A stretch of 64,000 bases of DNA from Deltaproteobacteria bacterium (GCA_020632995.1 JACKEN010000012.1:62001-126000); one strand, 5' to 3'. Shown: positions 10,106 to 18,803, numbered from the stretch's first letter. Made by a program: numbers and translations. The notes: generated by a model not told the origin, from the sequence alone.

Positions 10106-11173
10106 CTACGCCGCCTCCGCCTCGGGCGGGGGTGGCGCGCCCTCGTCCCAGGTGTCCGGCGCGCCCAGGTCCGCAAGCGTGCCTGCCTCGCTCACCAGCA
10201 CGTCCCGCAGCTTCCACATCAGCTTCGGTCGGGCCATGAGCCAGTCCCGCGCCTTCTCTCGACCCTGCCCCATGCGAGTCGGCCCGAGCGCGAACCACGC
10301 CCCCGACTTCTCCACCAGCTTGCGCTCCACCCCCATGTCGAGGATCTCGCCCGCCATCGAGACCCCCTGGCCGTAGATCACGTCGAACTCCGCCTCGCGG
10401 AAGGGCGGCGAGACCTTGTTCTTCACCACCTTCACCCGGACCCGGTTCCCCACCACGGTGTCGCCGTTCTTGATGGCGCCGATGCGGCGGATGTCCATGC
10501 GCACCGAGGCGTAGAACTTCAGCGCGTTGCCGCCGGTGGTGGTCTCGGGCGAGCCGAACATCACCCCGATCTTCTGGCGGGTCTGGTTGATGAAGATGAT
10601 GGTCGCCTTCGAGCGCGCGATGTGGCCGGTGAGCTTGCGCATCGCCTGGGACATCAGGCGGGCCTGCAGGCCCACGTGCGAGTCGCCCATCTCCCCCTCG
10701 ATCTCCGCCTTGGGAACCAGGGCCGCCACCGAGTCGACCACGACCAGGCTCACCGCGCCCGAGCGGATGAGGGTCTCGGTGATCTCGAGGGCCTGCTCGC
10801 CGTTGTCGGGCTGGGAGACCAGGAGCTCCTCCAGGTTGACGCCCAGGGCCGCCGCGTAGCGCGGGTCGAGGGCGTGCTCGGCGTCGACGAACGCCGCGAC
10901 GCCACCGCGGGCCTGCACCGAGGCGATCGCGTGCAGCGCCATCGTGGTCTTGCCGGAGGCCTCCGGCCCGTAGATCTCGACGACGCGCCCCTCGGGCAGC
11001 CCGCCCACCCCGAGCGCCCGGTCGACCCCGATGCTCCCGGTGGGGATCGGCTGCCCCACCTCATGCAGGGTAGCGTCGTTGCCCCCGAGGAGCATCACCG
11101 CCCCCCGGCCGAACTGCTTCTCGATGTCCCCCATCGCCTGTCTCACCGCCTGCAACTTGTCTTTCATTCCCAT
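10106..11173 (-). CDS. recA: Recombinase RecA
   Basis: A 355-aa RecA, the ATP-dependent strand-exchange protein that also triggers the SOS response. Walker A is GPEASGKTT (69-77), Walker B is LVVVDSVAAL, and the L2/ATP-coupling region includes FINQTRQKIGVMFGSPETTTGGNALKF (split here only for description). The length is standard. The C-terminus is acidic and Pro-rich, as usual. The start may be 11173 (MGMKDK) or 11167 (MKDKL). No classical LexA box is evident upstream. Instead a pair of TCCGAAATCC-type dyads lies 105-140 bp upstream, shared with comM. It converges on the VWA gene with a 5-bp gap. Confidence 0.95.
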   Translation of the reverse strand: MGMKDKLQAVRQAMGDIEKQFGRGAVMLLGGNDATLHEVGQPIPTGSIGVDRALGVGGLPEGRVVEIYGPEASGKTTMALHAIASVQARGGVAAFVDAEHALDPRYAAALGVNLEELLVSQPDNGEQALEITETLIRSGAVSLVVVDSVAALVPKAEIEGEMGDSHVGLQARLMSQAMRKLTGHIARSKATIIFINQTRQKIGVMFGSPETTTGGNALKFYASVRMDIRRIGAIKNGDTVVGNRVRVKVVKNKVSPPFREAEFDVIYGQGVSMAGEILDMGVERKLVEKSGAWFALGPTRMGQGREKARDWLMARPKLMWKLRDVLVSEAGTLADLGAPDTWDEGAPPPPEAEAA

Positions 11174-11274
11174 CTCGTCGAACCTCGAACTTTCTCGGCG
11201 CCCGATGCGGCGCGTCCGAGGCCCCTACGCAAGGGCCGTACCAGGGCCGCGAAGGCGGTGGTTGGCTCGGCGTG

Positions 11275-11313
11275 GCGTCCGGATTTCGGACGTCGTTCGG
11301 ATTTCGGACGGAC
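11275..11313. promoter_or_regulatory. Twin 13-bp dyad repeat upstream of recA
   Basis: Two direct copies, TCCGGATTTCGGA (11278-11290) and TTCGGATTTCGGA (11296-11308), with an 18-bp period. The first, with its flanking bases, can form a GTCCG/CGGAC stem. They lie between the aat stop and recA. The same pair in the opposite orientation relative to the gene occurs upstream of comM (14133-14162). A shared operator or activator site is inferred. Confidence 0.55.
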
Positions 11314-11324
11314 GCCGGACGCGC

Positions 11325-12005
11325 TCAGAAGGTTCGGGGCGCGGCGAGGGCCAGCTCGAGCCGGCGCAGATACTCCGGGCGCGAGATCTCGTGCGCGCCC
11401 ATCCGGCGCATGTGGGGGGTGGCCTGCTGGATGTCGAGGAGCTGGAAGTCCCGCGCGCGGAGCCGCTCCACCAGGTGCACGAGCGCGACCTTCGAGGCGT
11501 CGGTCACCCGCGAGAACATGCTCTCTCCCGCGAAGAGCCCGGCCAGGGCCACGCCGTAGAGGCCACCCACGAGCAGGCCCTCCTGCCAGACCTCCACCGA
11601 GTGGGCGTGGCCGGCCCGATGCAACTCCACGTAGGCCGCCTCGAGCGCGCGCGTGATCCAGGTGTCGGGGCGATCCGGGGCCGGGCTGGCGCAGGCCGAC
11701 ACCACGTCGGCGAAGGCCTGGTCGATCGTGACCTGGAAGCGGCCCTGGCGCAGGACCTTGGTGAGGCTGCGGGAGACGTGGAGCCGTTCGAGCTCGAGGA
11801 TGGCCCTCGGGTCGGGCGAGAACCACGTCATCAAGTCATCGTCGAAGATCGGCCACGGGAAGATCCCGCTCGCATAGGCGAGCATCAGCCGACGCACCGA
11901 CAGGTCACCGCCCACCGCCACCAACCCATCGCGGTTGGCGGTCTCGGCGGGCGGAAACGCCAGCTGTGGACCGAGCAGGGCGACCACCTGAACTGGAACT
12001 AGCAC
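11325..12005 (-). CDS. aat: Leucyl/phenylalanyl-tRNA--protein transferase (Aat)
   Basis: A 226-aa enzyme that adds Leu or Phe from aminoacyl-tRNA to proteins with N-terminal Arg/Lys, marking them for ClpS-ClpAP degradation (N-end rule). Signatures include FPPAETANRDGLVAVGGDLS near the N-terminus, IFPWP, WFSPDPRAI, the catalytic segment VEVWQEGLLVGGLYGVALG-like and GESMFSR. Length is typical. It starts at a GTG at 12005. It is the gene before recA on the same strand, separated by about 150 bp containing the twin dyad. Confidence 0.92.
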   Translation of the reverse strand: MLVPVQVVALLGPQLAFPPAETANRDGLVAVGGDLSVRRLMLAYASGIFPWPIFDDDLMTWFSPDPRAILELERLHVSRSLTKVLRQGRFQVTIDQAFADVVSACASPAPDRPDTWITRALEAAYVELHRAGHAHSVEVWQEGLLVGGLYGVALAGLFAGESMFSRVTDASKVALVHLVERLRARDFQLLDIQQATPHMRRMGAHEISRPEYLRRLELALAAPRTF

Positions 12006-12036
12006 CGCCCAAGGCGGAGATGAAGCCGGGTGGGAC

Positions 12037-12062
12037 CCTGCGGCAAGCTGCGCTGCCGCAGG
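12037..12062. terminator. Perfect 9-bp hairpin after the AT-hook gene
   Basis: CCTGCGGCA (12037-12045) and TGCCGCAGG (12054-12062) form a perfect stem with an 8-nt loop, about 15 nt beyond the stop of the leftward AT-hook gene. There is no T-run, so factor-independent termination is uncertain. Confidence 0.45.
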
Positions 12063-12076
12063 AGGGCAGTGGGGGC

Positions 12077-12367
12077 TCAGGCCTTCTTGCCGGCCTTCTT
12101 CTTGCGGTCGGCCCAGTACTTCTGCATGCGCTCCTTGGCCGCCTTGCGGGCCTCGGGGCTCCAGTGGGGCTTCTTGCGAGCGGGCTTGGTGGCGGAGCCA
12201 GCGGCCTTGGCGCCGGAGCCCTTGGGGCGACCGGGGCCGCGCTTGGCGCCGCCCAACTTAGCCAGAGTATCTTCGAGGATCGAGATCCGCGCCGCGATCT
12301 CATCGCGCTCCTTGGCGAGCGCATCTATGGCGGAGCGAATTTCCTTCGCAACTTTGTCTGTCGACAT
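12077..12367 (-). CDS. Small AT-hook-like basic DNA-binding protein
   Basis: A 96-aa basic protein. Residues 1-42 form a coiled-coil-like helix (KEIRSAIDALAKERDEIAARI). Next come an AT-hook-like core (RGPGRPKGSG at about 46-55) and a C-terminal motif SPEARKAAKERMQKYWADRKK rich in Lys. AT-hooks bind the minor groove, and similar small proteins are nucleoid-associated or regulatory in myxobacteria. The ATG at 12367 directly follows AAGGAG, a very short spacing. It sits between comM and aat/recA. A nucleoid protein is a conceivable reader of the dispersed palindrome seen in this window, but nothing shows that directly. Confidence 0.7.
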   Translation of the reverse strand: MSTDKVAKEIRSAIDALAKERDEIAARISILEDTLAKLGGAKRGPGRPKGSGAKAAGSATKPARKKPHWSPEARKAAKERMQKYWADRKKKAGKKA

Positions 12368-12447
12368 CTCCTTAGTAGTTGTCCGGAACCTGCAACCTCG
12401 GCAAGCGAAAAGTGGGAACAATCCCCCAAAAGAGCCCATCCTGAGCC

Positions 12448-12471
12448 GGGATCCCTGTTCAGGGGGGTCCC
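12448..12471. terminator. GC-rich hairpin downstream of comM
   Basis: GGGATCCCTG and its partial complement CAGGGGGGTCCC form an imperfect stem-loop about 85 nt past the comM stop, in a comparatively AT-rich 190-bp gap. It may terminate comM transcription or act as a 5' element of the AT-hook gene. Confidence 0.35.
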
Positions 12472-12557
12472 AAATCGATACGACCCGAAAGATCAGCGCA
12501 AGATAACTTCCGTCGGTGATGGGAATGCCCTCGATATTACCAAAACCGGTGTCCCGA

Positions 12558-14069
12558 TCAGTTCACCCGCGTCCAATCGGTGGGTGGTCGATATCGGAGG
12601 GCTTCACCCAATGCCTCGGCGCTGATCTCATCTTGGTCCATCAGATCCGAGAGCGTCAACGCGACCTTCAGCACCCGATCCAACCCCCTCGCCGATAGCT
12701 CCAACGTCCTCACCGCCGCCTCCAGCAGCCGCCGCGCCTCGTCCTGCAGGCACGCTTGCTTCCGCAGCGCGGCGCCGCTCAGGCGCGCGTTGGGCCGCCC
12801 TCGGCGCTCGAGCGCCCGCCTGCGCGCTCGGCTCACCCGATCCCGCACCGCAGCCGAGGCCTCGCCCGCGCCCCCGTCCATCAGGGTCTCCGGGGGGAGG
12901 GCGGCGGCCTCCACTACCATGTCGAGGCGATCCATCAGCGGCCCGGAGAGTCTGCTCAAATATCTCGTAACTTCCTCCGGGCGGCACCGGCACCGGCCCG
13001 AGCTGTGCCCGAGCCACCCGCAGGGGCATGGGTTGGCCGCCCCCACCAGCATCAGCTCCGCCGGCATCCGCACGGTCTGGCGGGCCCGGGAGATCACCAC
13101 CTCCCGGTCCTCCAGGGGCTGCCGGAGCAGCTCCAGGATGTGCCGCGGGAGCTCCGGCATCTCGTCCAGGAAGAGGATCCCAGAGTGAGCCAGGGACACC
13201 TCTCCCGGCCGGATCGGCGCCCCGCCGCCCACCAGGCCGGCGCTGCTGATGCTGTGATGGGGCGCACGGAAGGGCCGGCAACTCACCAGGCCAGAGCCGG
13301 CCAGGGTGAGCCCAGCGGCGGACCAGATCTTGGTGACCTCGATGCGTTCATCGGGGGTGAGCGGTGGGAGTATGGAGGGGAGCCTGCGGGCGAGCATGGT
13401 CTTCCCGGTGCCGGGGGGCCCGACCAACAGGAGGTTGTGGCCGCCCGCCGCCGCCACCTCGAGGGCCCGGCGCGCCAGGGGCTGCCCGCGCACGTCGCGC
13501 AGATCGAGGCCCGGGTCGCCGCGCTCCTGCTCCGGCGCGGGCCGCGGCGGCGCAAGCCGGCTTTCACCCTTCAGGTGCGCGACGAGCTCGCCGAGGGTGG
13601 CCGGCGCCAGCACCTCCACGTCGATCGCCGCCGCCTCCGGGCCGTTGTCCTGGGGCACGATCACGCGGGACATCCCCATCCGCCGGGCCAGGCTCGCCAC
13701 CGCCAGGGTGCCGCGCACCGGGCGGAGGTGCCCGGTGAGGGCGAGCTCCCCCACCGCCACCGTGCGCTGCAAGCTGTCCTCCGGGAGGAGCCCCGCCGCG
13801 CTGAGGAGGCCCAGGGCCATCGGGAGGTCGAGGGCCGCCCCGTCCTTCCTCACCCCGGCTGGGGCCAGGTTGACCGTGATGCGCTTGTGCGGGAGCTCGA
13901 GCGCGCTCGCCCGGAGCGCGGCCTGGATGCGGTAGCGCGCCTCCTGCACCGCGGTGTCACCCAGCCCGATGATCGTGAAGTAGGGCAGGCCCTGGGCCAG
14001 CTCGGTCTCCACCTCCACCAGCTGGGCGTCCACCCCCACCAGGGTCGCGCTCCTCGTCGTGGTCACCAT
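12558..14069 (-). CDS. comM: ComM/YifB-family Mg-chelatase-like AAA+ helicase
   Basis: A 503-aa AAA+ protein. The N-terminal Lon-like fold (VEVETELAQGLPYFTIIGLGDTAVQEAR split in the family motif GL-P-FTIIGL) is followed by Walker A GPPGTGKT (217-224), Walker B ILFLDEMPEL, the sensor region and a four-Cys insert (NPCPCGWLGHSSGRCRC). In naturally competent bacteria ComM promotes branch migration during integration of transformed DNA; it is also widespread in non-competent species. Two regulatory features upstream, a sigma-54-like element and a twin dyad shared with recA, hint at co-regulation with recombination. Confidence 0.92.
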   Translation of the reverse strand: MVTTTRSATLVGVDAQLVEVETELAQGLPYFTIIGLGDTAVQEARYRIQAALRASALELPHKRITVNLAPAGVRKDGAALDLPMALGLLSAAGLLPEDSLQRTVAVGELALTGHLRPVRGTLAVASLARRMGMSRVIVPQDNGPEAAAIDVEVLAPATLGELVAHLKGESRLAPPRPAPEQERGDPGLDLRDVRGQPLARRALEVAAAGGHNLLLVGPPGTGKTMLARRLPSILPPLTPDERIEVTKIWSAAGLTLAGSGLVSCRPFRAPHHSISSAGLVGGGAPIRPGEVSLAHSGILFLDEMPELPRHILELLRQPLEDREVVISRARQTVRMPAELMLVGAANPCPCGWLGHSSGRCRCRPEEVTRYLSRLSGPLMDRLDMVVEAAALPPETLMDGGAGEASAAVRDRVSRARRRALERRGRPNARLSGAALRKQACLQDEARRLLEAAVRTLELSARGLDRVLKVALTLSDLMDQDEISAEALGEALRYRPPTDWTRVN

Positions 14070-14083
14070 GGCCAGGACGCCAA

Positions 14084-14099
14084 AGCAAGGTGCAGGCCA
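14084..14099 (-). promoter_or_regulatory. Sigma-54-like -24/-12 element before comM
   Basis: The minus strand reads TGGCCTG-CACC-TTGCT (GG-N10-GC). It differs from the element before the 1539-2168 gene at only two bases of the spacer. A predicted start point lies about 4 nt before the comM ATG, and neither gene has a ribosome site. Confidence 0.4.
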
Positions 14100-14128
14100 A
14101 CCTGCGGGGCGTGGTGGGCGGCGCGGCG

Positions 14129-14162
14129 TCCGTCCGAAATCCGGACGCGTCCGAAATCCGGA
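14129..14162. promoter_or_regulatory. Twin 13-bp dyad repeat upstream of comM
   Basis: TCCGAAATCCGGA occurs at 14133-14145 and again at 14150-14162 (17-bp period), 64-93 bp upstream of the comM start. GTCCG/CGGAC arms make each a short dyad. The pair matches the repeat upstream of recA in near-identical sequence but reversed relative to the gene. Confidence 0.55.
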
Positions 14163-14192
14163 TGCTGCCGGACGGCGGGCCTGCTCAGGTGC

Positions 14193-15158
14193 TCAGGGCC
14201 CGGCCGCGAAGGCGATGTGGCTGTCCAGCACCTCGAGCGGATCCACCGGCACGCTGCCGCGGTAGATCTCGAAGTGCAGGTGCGGGCCGGTGGAGCGACC
14301 GCTGCTCCCCATGAGGCCCACCGGGCTCCCCGGATCGACGAGCGCGCCCACGGGGACCAGGATCCTGCTCAGGTGCGCGTAGCGGCTCACGAAGCCCCCC
14401 GGGTGCTGCACGGTGACCACGCGCCCGTGCCCGCCCTGCCAGCCGGCTTGCACCACGCGCCCGGTCCCCGCCGCGCTCACGATGTCCCCCTGCCGGCCCG
14501 CGAGGTCGAGGCCCGCGTGAAAGCGCACCCGGCGCGCGCCCAAGATGGGGTCGCGGCGAAAGCCGAACGCGCTGCTCACGATCTGCGGGCTCACCGGCCA
14601 CGAGAAGCGCGCGTCGCCCGCCGCCCGGGCCCGCCGCTCGGGCTCGGGGAAGCTCCGGCGGAGCTGCAGGGCGACCTGCGTATAGATCTGGCGCACCCGG
14701 GTGGCGAGCGCAGGCGCTCCTGCGCCGTGGCGGCGCTGGGTGAGCTCCAGCTCCGCCTCGAGGGTCACCCGCACCTGCACGAGCAGGCGCCGCGGCAGCA
14801 GCGCCGCGCCGAGCGCGCGCTCCACGTCCGCGAGCACGTCGTCCCACGCCTGCACCATCGGCGCCGGCCACGCCCCCGAGGACTCACCCAGCTCCTGACT
14901 GAGGGCGCGCCGCCGGGCGGTGAAGCGCAGGAGGGTCAGCTCCAGATCGTGGGCCACCACCTCGGGGTCGGGGGACGTCGGGGGCGCCTTGAGCCGCAGG
15001 CGGGGGGCGTCGGGGTCGGGCAGCGGGCGGGCCGCGGCCTGGGCGGCGACCCCCTCGAGGCGATCGTCCTCCCACGTCGTGACCCCCGTCGGCGCGGTGA
15101 CGCAGGCGGTCAGACCCCACATCGCCGCCAGCGCGCCCGCCCTCCGCATCTGCACCAT
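14193..15158 (-). CDS. M23-family peptidoglycan endopeptidase lipoprotein
   Basis: A 321-aa exported protein with lipobox GLTAC at about residues 15-19. A helical central region (DLELTLLRFTARRRALSQEL) precedes a C-terminal LytM/M23 domain with both zinc motifs, HAGLD (HxxxD) and HLHFE (HxH). Such proteins cut cell-wall cross-links or, when degenerate, regulate amidases; here the zinc ligands look intact. The start is 15158 or 15149 (ATG, 9 nt after GAGG). Its stop is about 30 nt from the twin dyad in front of comM, so comM is likely a separate transcription unit. Confidence 0.88.
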   Translation of the reverse strand: MVQMRRAGALAAMWGLTACVTAPTGVTTWEDDRLEGVAAQAAARPLPDPDAPRLRLKAPPTSPDPEVVAHDLELTLLRFTARRRALSQELGESSGAWPAPMVQAWDDVLADVERALGAALLPRRLLVQVRVTLEAELELTQRRHGAGAPALATRVRQIYTQVALQLRRSFPEPERRARAAGDARFSWPVSPQIVSSAFGFRRDPILGARRVRFHAGLDLAGRQGDIVSAAGTGRVVQAGWQGGHGRVVTVQHPGGFVSRYAHLSRILVPVGALVDPGSPVGLMGSSGRSTGPHLHFEIYRGSVPVDPLEVLDSHIAFAAGP

Positions 15159-15352
15159 GACCTCGGGAACGCGGGGGTTTCACCCGCTCCTGTTCCGGCA
15201 GTCTAGCACCAGGTCCACGGCGAAGTGGAACGGCGGGAGCGAGGCCCGGACGGCCCCGCCTGGACCCACGGTCGAAGATCGTATGTCTCCCCTGCCTTGC
15301 GCCGCCTAACGTGCCCCCCTGACCTATCTTTTTGGTCACTGGAGAAGCCCCT

Positions 15353-18300
15353 GTGAGTCAGCAACCTCGGAACGTCTACGCCCTCATCCTCGGCGCCCTG
15401 GGAGTCACCGCCGCCTTGCCTCGCTGCAGCTGCGAAGACACCCCAGGCATCTCCCGTGCCTCGGTGGAGCTGCACATGTCCTTCCTCGAGACGGACTCGT
15501 GCTCTGGCGCACAGATCAACCGGCGCATCCCCGACGACTACGCCAAGACCGGCCAGGTCGCCTCCACCGACTTCGGGTCGCGGGGCGAGCGCGTCTTCGC
15601 GCTGCGCTCGGTGGGGAAGGCGCCGCTCACCGTGAGGGAGATCGCGCTCTCCGAGCTGGGCTCCGAGTTCAGCATGACCGTCGCCGACGCCGACGGCAAC
15701 CCGGTCGAGCTGCCGGTGCTCTTGACCGCCGACGCGGACCTCACCTCGCCGCCCGACCTCGTGGTGACGGTGAACTACGCCGCGGTCGACAGCACGCCTG
15801 ACCTCGTGAACCTCGTCGTCCGCACCGACGACCCGGACCGTGAGGTGGTGGAGTTCGGTCTCTCCGCCGGTCGCGGTCGGGTGGAGGTCTGCGTCGAGGG
15901 CACCTGCGGCGTCGACGCCGCGGTGGCCTTCGGCAACGTCTCCCTCGGCTCCGAGGACACCAAGGAGGTGACGATCAAGAACGTGGGCGAGGGCGACCTC
16001 GACCTGCGCTCCATCCGGCTCGAGTCCAGCTCGGCCGAGTTCTGCGCCCCCGAGGCGACCGAGATCCCGGACGGCGTGGCGGACTGCGCGCCCATCCCCG
16101 CCTGCCTCGTCTTGCGGCCGGGCGAGAGCTACACCGTGACCGTGCGCTACCGCCCCGACGACGGCGGCGAGGACACCGGCAAGCTGGTGGTGGTCTCGGG
16201 CGACGCGGCGGCGGGCAACGTCGAGATCCCGATCAACGGCGTCGGCGCGGGCCCCGCGGTCTGCGTGTGCGTGGTCGACGGCGCGGCCTGCAACCCCACC
16301 CCGGTGGTGGACTTCGGCCTCGCCGACGTGGGCGGCTCGGCGAGCAAGACCATCCGGCTCGTGTCGTGCGGCACCGACCAGGTGGACATCACCGAGGCGG
16401 TGCTGGAGAGCGACTCCAACAACCCCTTCTTCACCGGGCCCGAGTTCCAGATCACCACCGCCTTCAACCTCGGCGGCTTCGCCCCCAACCAGTACGCGGA
16501 GGGCGTCGTCACCTACGCGCCCACCTCGGGCGGCGCGCACCGCGGCGGCCTGCGCTACACCGTCTCGCAGACTGGCTTGCGCTCCTGGGTGGGCCTGGTC
16601 GGTCAGGCCTCCACCTGCGACCTCGAGGTGGTGCCCCAGCAGATCAACTTCAACACCGTGGCCGGCGGCACCCAGTCGGACCGTCGCGCCGCGCTGGTGA
16701 ACAACGGCGCCAAGGACTGCAGCGTCACCGACATCACCGACCCCAACGCGCCCTTCGCGATCGTCAACAAGCCCGCGCTGCCCTTCTCGGTCGCCCCCGG
16801 CGCCTCGGTCGAGCTCACGGTGCGCTTCAGCCCGCCCGCCGGCCCGGTGCAGCCGTACATGGACAGCTTCCAGGTCACCTCGGATGAGCCCGGCGCCGGC
16901 GCCACCACCACCGTGGACCTCGTGGGCCAGGGCGGCGGCACCCCGCAGTGCGCGCTCAACGTGGTCCCCTCCGGCAACGACCTGCCCCTCACCATGCGCG
17001 ACGGCCGCCTGCAGTTCGGCGCGGTGAACATCGGCTACAGCAAGGTCCTCCCGATCCGGGTCGAGAACGTCGGCAACGCGGATTGCACCCTCCAGGGCGT
17101 CAACCTCACCACCGAGGCGCCCTCGGAGTTCAGCGTGGCCCCGAGCATGCCGGTGCCCCACGCCATCCCGCCCGGCGGCGCGTCGATCCTCGCGGTGACC
17201 TTCGCCCCCACCCGCGAGGCGACGAACCTGCTCGGGCTCTACGGCGGCCTCAGGAACTACGTGAACTTCACGGTGGCCGGCCCGGCGCTCGCCCAGACCG
17301 ACTGGGGCATCTCGCTGTCCGCGCAGCCCACCGTGCCGTCGATCGACGTGCTGCCCCCGAACGTGGACTTCGGCGTGGTCACCTGGGACCGCCCCCAGGC
17401 CCCCGACAACCGGAGCTCGTGCGGCTCGCAGACCCGCACCGTGAACGTCTACAACTCGGGGAACGGCGCGCTGCAGGTCACCGGCGTCAGCATCGACGCG
17501 ACCTCGGACCCGGTGTTCCTCGTGACCCAGGTGCGGCAGGGCGGCGGCGGCGGGGTGATCAACCCGCCCTACAACAGCATCACCGTGAACCCGGGCGGGA
17601 ACATCGAGGTAGATCTGCGCTTCTTCCCGAGCCGCGCGAACCCCGGCGCCCACCAGGGGCTCCTGGTCATCGACAACACCGTGACCAACCCCAACGGGTC
17701 GGGCTCGCCCCTCACCGTGCCGCTGGCGGGCGAGGGCACCACGAACTCGTCGCAGACCGACATCTTCGATCAGCTCACCGACAACAAGATCGACATCCTG
17801 TGGGTGGTCGATGACTCCGGCTCGATGAGCGAGGAGCAGAACCTGCTCGCGCAGAACTTCTCGTCGTTCATCAGCTTCGCCGACGGCCTCGGCGTGGACT
17901 ACCAGGTCGGCGTCACCACCACCGAGGTGAACGACCCCGCGACCTCCGGCGTGCTGTGGGGCTGCAGCGGCTTCAACAAGATCATCCGGGCCTCCGACGC
18001 CAACCGCGTGGCGGCGTTCCAGTGCGCGGCCAACGTCACCAACCCGCCGAACGGGAACTCGCGGCCCAACCCCGGCGGCTCCGACGAGCAGGAGGCTGGC
18101 TTGCAAGCGGCGCGCTTCGCGCTCGACGTGCCCAACGTGACCGGCGCCAACGCGGGCTTCCTGCGTCAGGACGCGCGCCTCGCGGTGATCATGGTGTCCG
18201 ACGAAGAGGATCAGTCCGACGGCTCGGTGAACCTGTACATCGACTTCTTCCGCAACCTGAAGGGCTTCCGGAACCCGCAGCTGGTCAGCGTCTCCGCCAT

Positions 18301-18649
18301 CGCAGGCGACGTGCCGGGCGGCTGCGCGACGGCGGAGGCGGGCACCCGCTACCAGCAGGCGGTGCAGGCGCTCGGTGGTCAGTTCGGCTCGGTGTGCTCC
18401 TCGTCGTGGAACGCGATGCTGCAGAACATCGGCCTCGGCGTGTTCGCGCTCCGCAGCTCGTGGACCCTCTCGCGGCAGGCGGATCCGGCCACGATCACCG
18501 TGCGCGTGAACGGGGCCAGCGTGCCCCAGAACGCGGCCAACGGCTGGAGCTACGACCCCGCGTCGAACAGCGTCTCCTTCAGCGGCACCGCGATCCCGCC
18601 GCCCGGCGCGCGCATCGAGGTGCAGTACGGCGCGATCTGCCTGCCGTAG
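15353..18649 (+). CDS. Large exported choice-of-anchor D / VWA surface protein
   Basis: A 1098-aa protein with a hydrophobic export signal (residues about 7-25) followed by Cys residues. At least five immunoglobulin-like ASPM/choice-of-anchor-D type repeats follow, each marked by FG-V--G phrases (VAFGNVSLGSE, VDFGLADVGGS, INFNTVAGGT, LQFGAVNIGYS, VDFGVVTWDR). A VWA-like domain with DILWVVDDSGSMSEEQ follows, and an Ig-like C-terminal end. This is a Myxococcota-style extracellular adhesive or scaffold protein; its ligand is unknown. The GTG at 15353 has GGAG 8 nt upstream. One GCAA-N6-TTGC site at 17073 is the only exact copy between 7.4 and 24.7 kb. Confidence 0.85.
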   Translation: MSQQPRNVYALILGALGVTAALPRCSCEDTPGISRASVELHMSFLETDSCSGAQINRRIPDDYAKTGQVASTDFGSRGERVFALRSVGKAPLTVREIALSELGSEFSMTVADADGNPVELPVLLTADADLTSPPDLVVTVNYAAVDSTPDLVNLVVRTDDPDREVVEFGLSAGRGRVEVCVEGTCGVDAAVAFGNVSLGSEDTKEVTIKNVGEGDLDLRSIRLESSSAEFCAPEATEIPDGVADCAPIPACLVLRPGESYTVTVRYRPDDGGEDTGKLVVVSGDAAAGNVEIPINGVGAGPAVCVCVVDGAACNPTPVVDFGLADVGGSASKTIRLVSCGTDQVDITEAVLESDSNNPFFTGPEFQITTAFNLGGFAPNQYAEGVVTYAPTSGGAHRGGLRYTVSQTGLRSWVGLVGQASTCDLEVVPQQINFNTVAGGTQSDRRAALVNNGAKDCSVTDITDPNAPFAIVNKPALPFSVAPGASVELTVRFSPPAGPVQPYMDSFQVTSDEPGAGATTTVDLVGQGGGTPQCALNVVPSGNDLPLTMRDGRLQFGAVNIGYSKVLPIRVENVGNADCTLQGVNLTTEAPSEFSVAPSMPVPHAIPPGGASILAVTFAPTREATNLLGLYGGLRNYVNFTVAGPALAQTDWGISLSAQPTVPSIDVLPPNVDFGVVTWDRPQAPDNRSSCGSQTRTVNVYNSGNGALQVTGVSIDATSDPVFLVTQVRQGGGGGVINPPYNSITVNPGGNIEVDLRFFPSRANPGAHQGLLVIDNTVTNPNGSGSPLTVPLAGEGTTNSSQTDIFDQLTDNKIDILWVVDDSGSMSEEQNLLAQNFSSFISFADGLGVDYQVGVTTTEVNDPATSGVLWGCSGFNKIIRASDANRVAAFQCAANVTNPPNGNSRPNPGGSDEQEAGLQAARFALDVPNVTGANAGFLRQDARLAVIMVSDEEDQSDGSVNLYIDFFRNLKGFRNPQLVSVSAIAGDVPGGCATAEAGTRYQQAVQALGGQFGSVCSSSWNAMLQNIGLGVFALRSSWTLSRQADPATITVRVNGASVPQNAANGWSYDPASNSVSFSGTAIPPPGARIEVQYGAICLP

Positions 18650-18683
18650 GGCCGTCTACGCTTTCTTCCTGACTTCAACCCCC

Positions 18684-18722
18684 GTGTGCAGCGGCGACAA
18701 CGTGCCGCACGCCGCTGCACAC
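18684..18722. promoter_or_regulatory. Perfect 13-bp inverted repeat before the hydrogenase operon
   Basis: GTGTGCAGCGGCG (18684-18696) and its exact complement (18710-18722) are separated by 13 nt. It lies 34 nt after the surface-protein stop and about 80 nt before the first hydrogenase gene. It could terminate the upstream gene (no T-run follows) or serve as an operator for the hydrogenase operon. Confidence 0.55.
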
Positions 18723-18803
18723 GCGAGTATCAGCGTGGGCCGAGCCAACGCGTCCGATCCGGTATCGATTGCCGCCCATCTCGACCCCTGACAGCTTCGC
18801 CTC

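Noticed and set aside
6318..10298. 1300-codon open frame on the minus strand spanning the thioredoxin and VWA genes
   Set aside because: Antisense/offset shadow of two genes with unmistakable domains; composition is non-protein-like.
12043..12056. Counting GCAA-N6-CTGC at the AT-hook terminator as a copy of the dispersed motif
   Set aside because: It is one mismatch away and is explained by the 9-bp hairpin arms; excluded from the count of 19.
15203..18106. Very long open frame on the minus strand opposite the surface-protein gene
   Set aside because: It is a high-GC shadow: His/Arg/Gly-rich, no domain, while the plus frame has clear Ig-like repeats, VWA motif and ribosome site.
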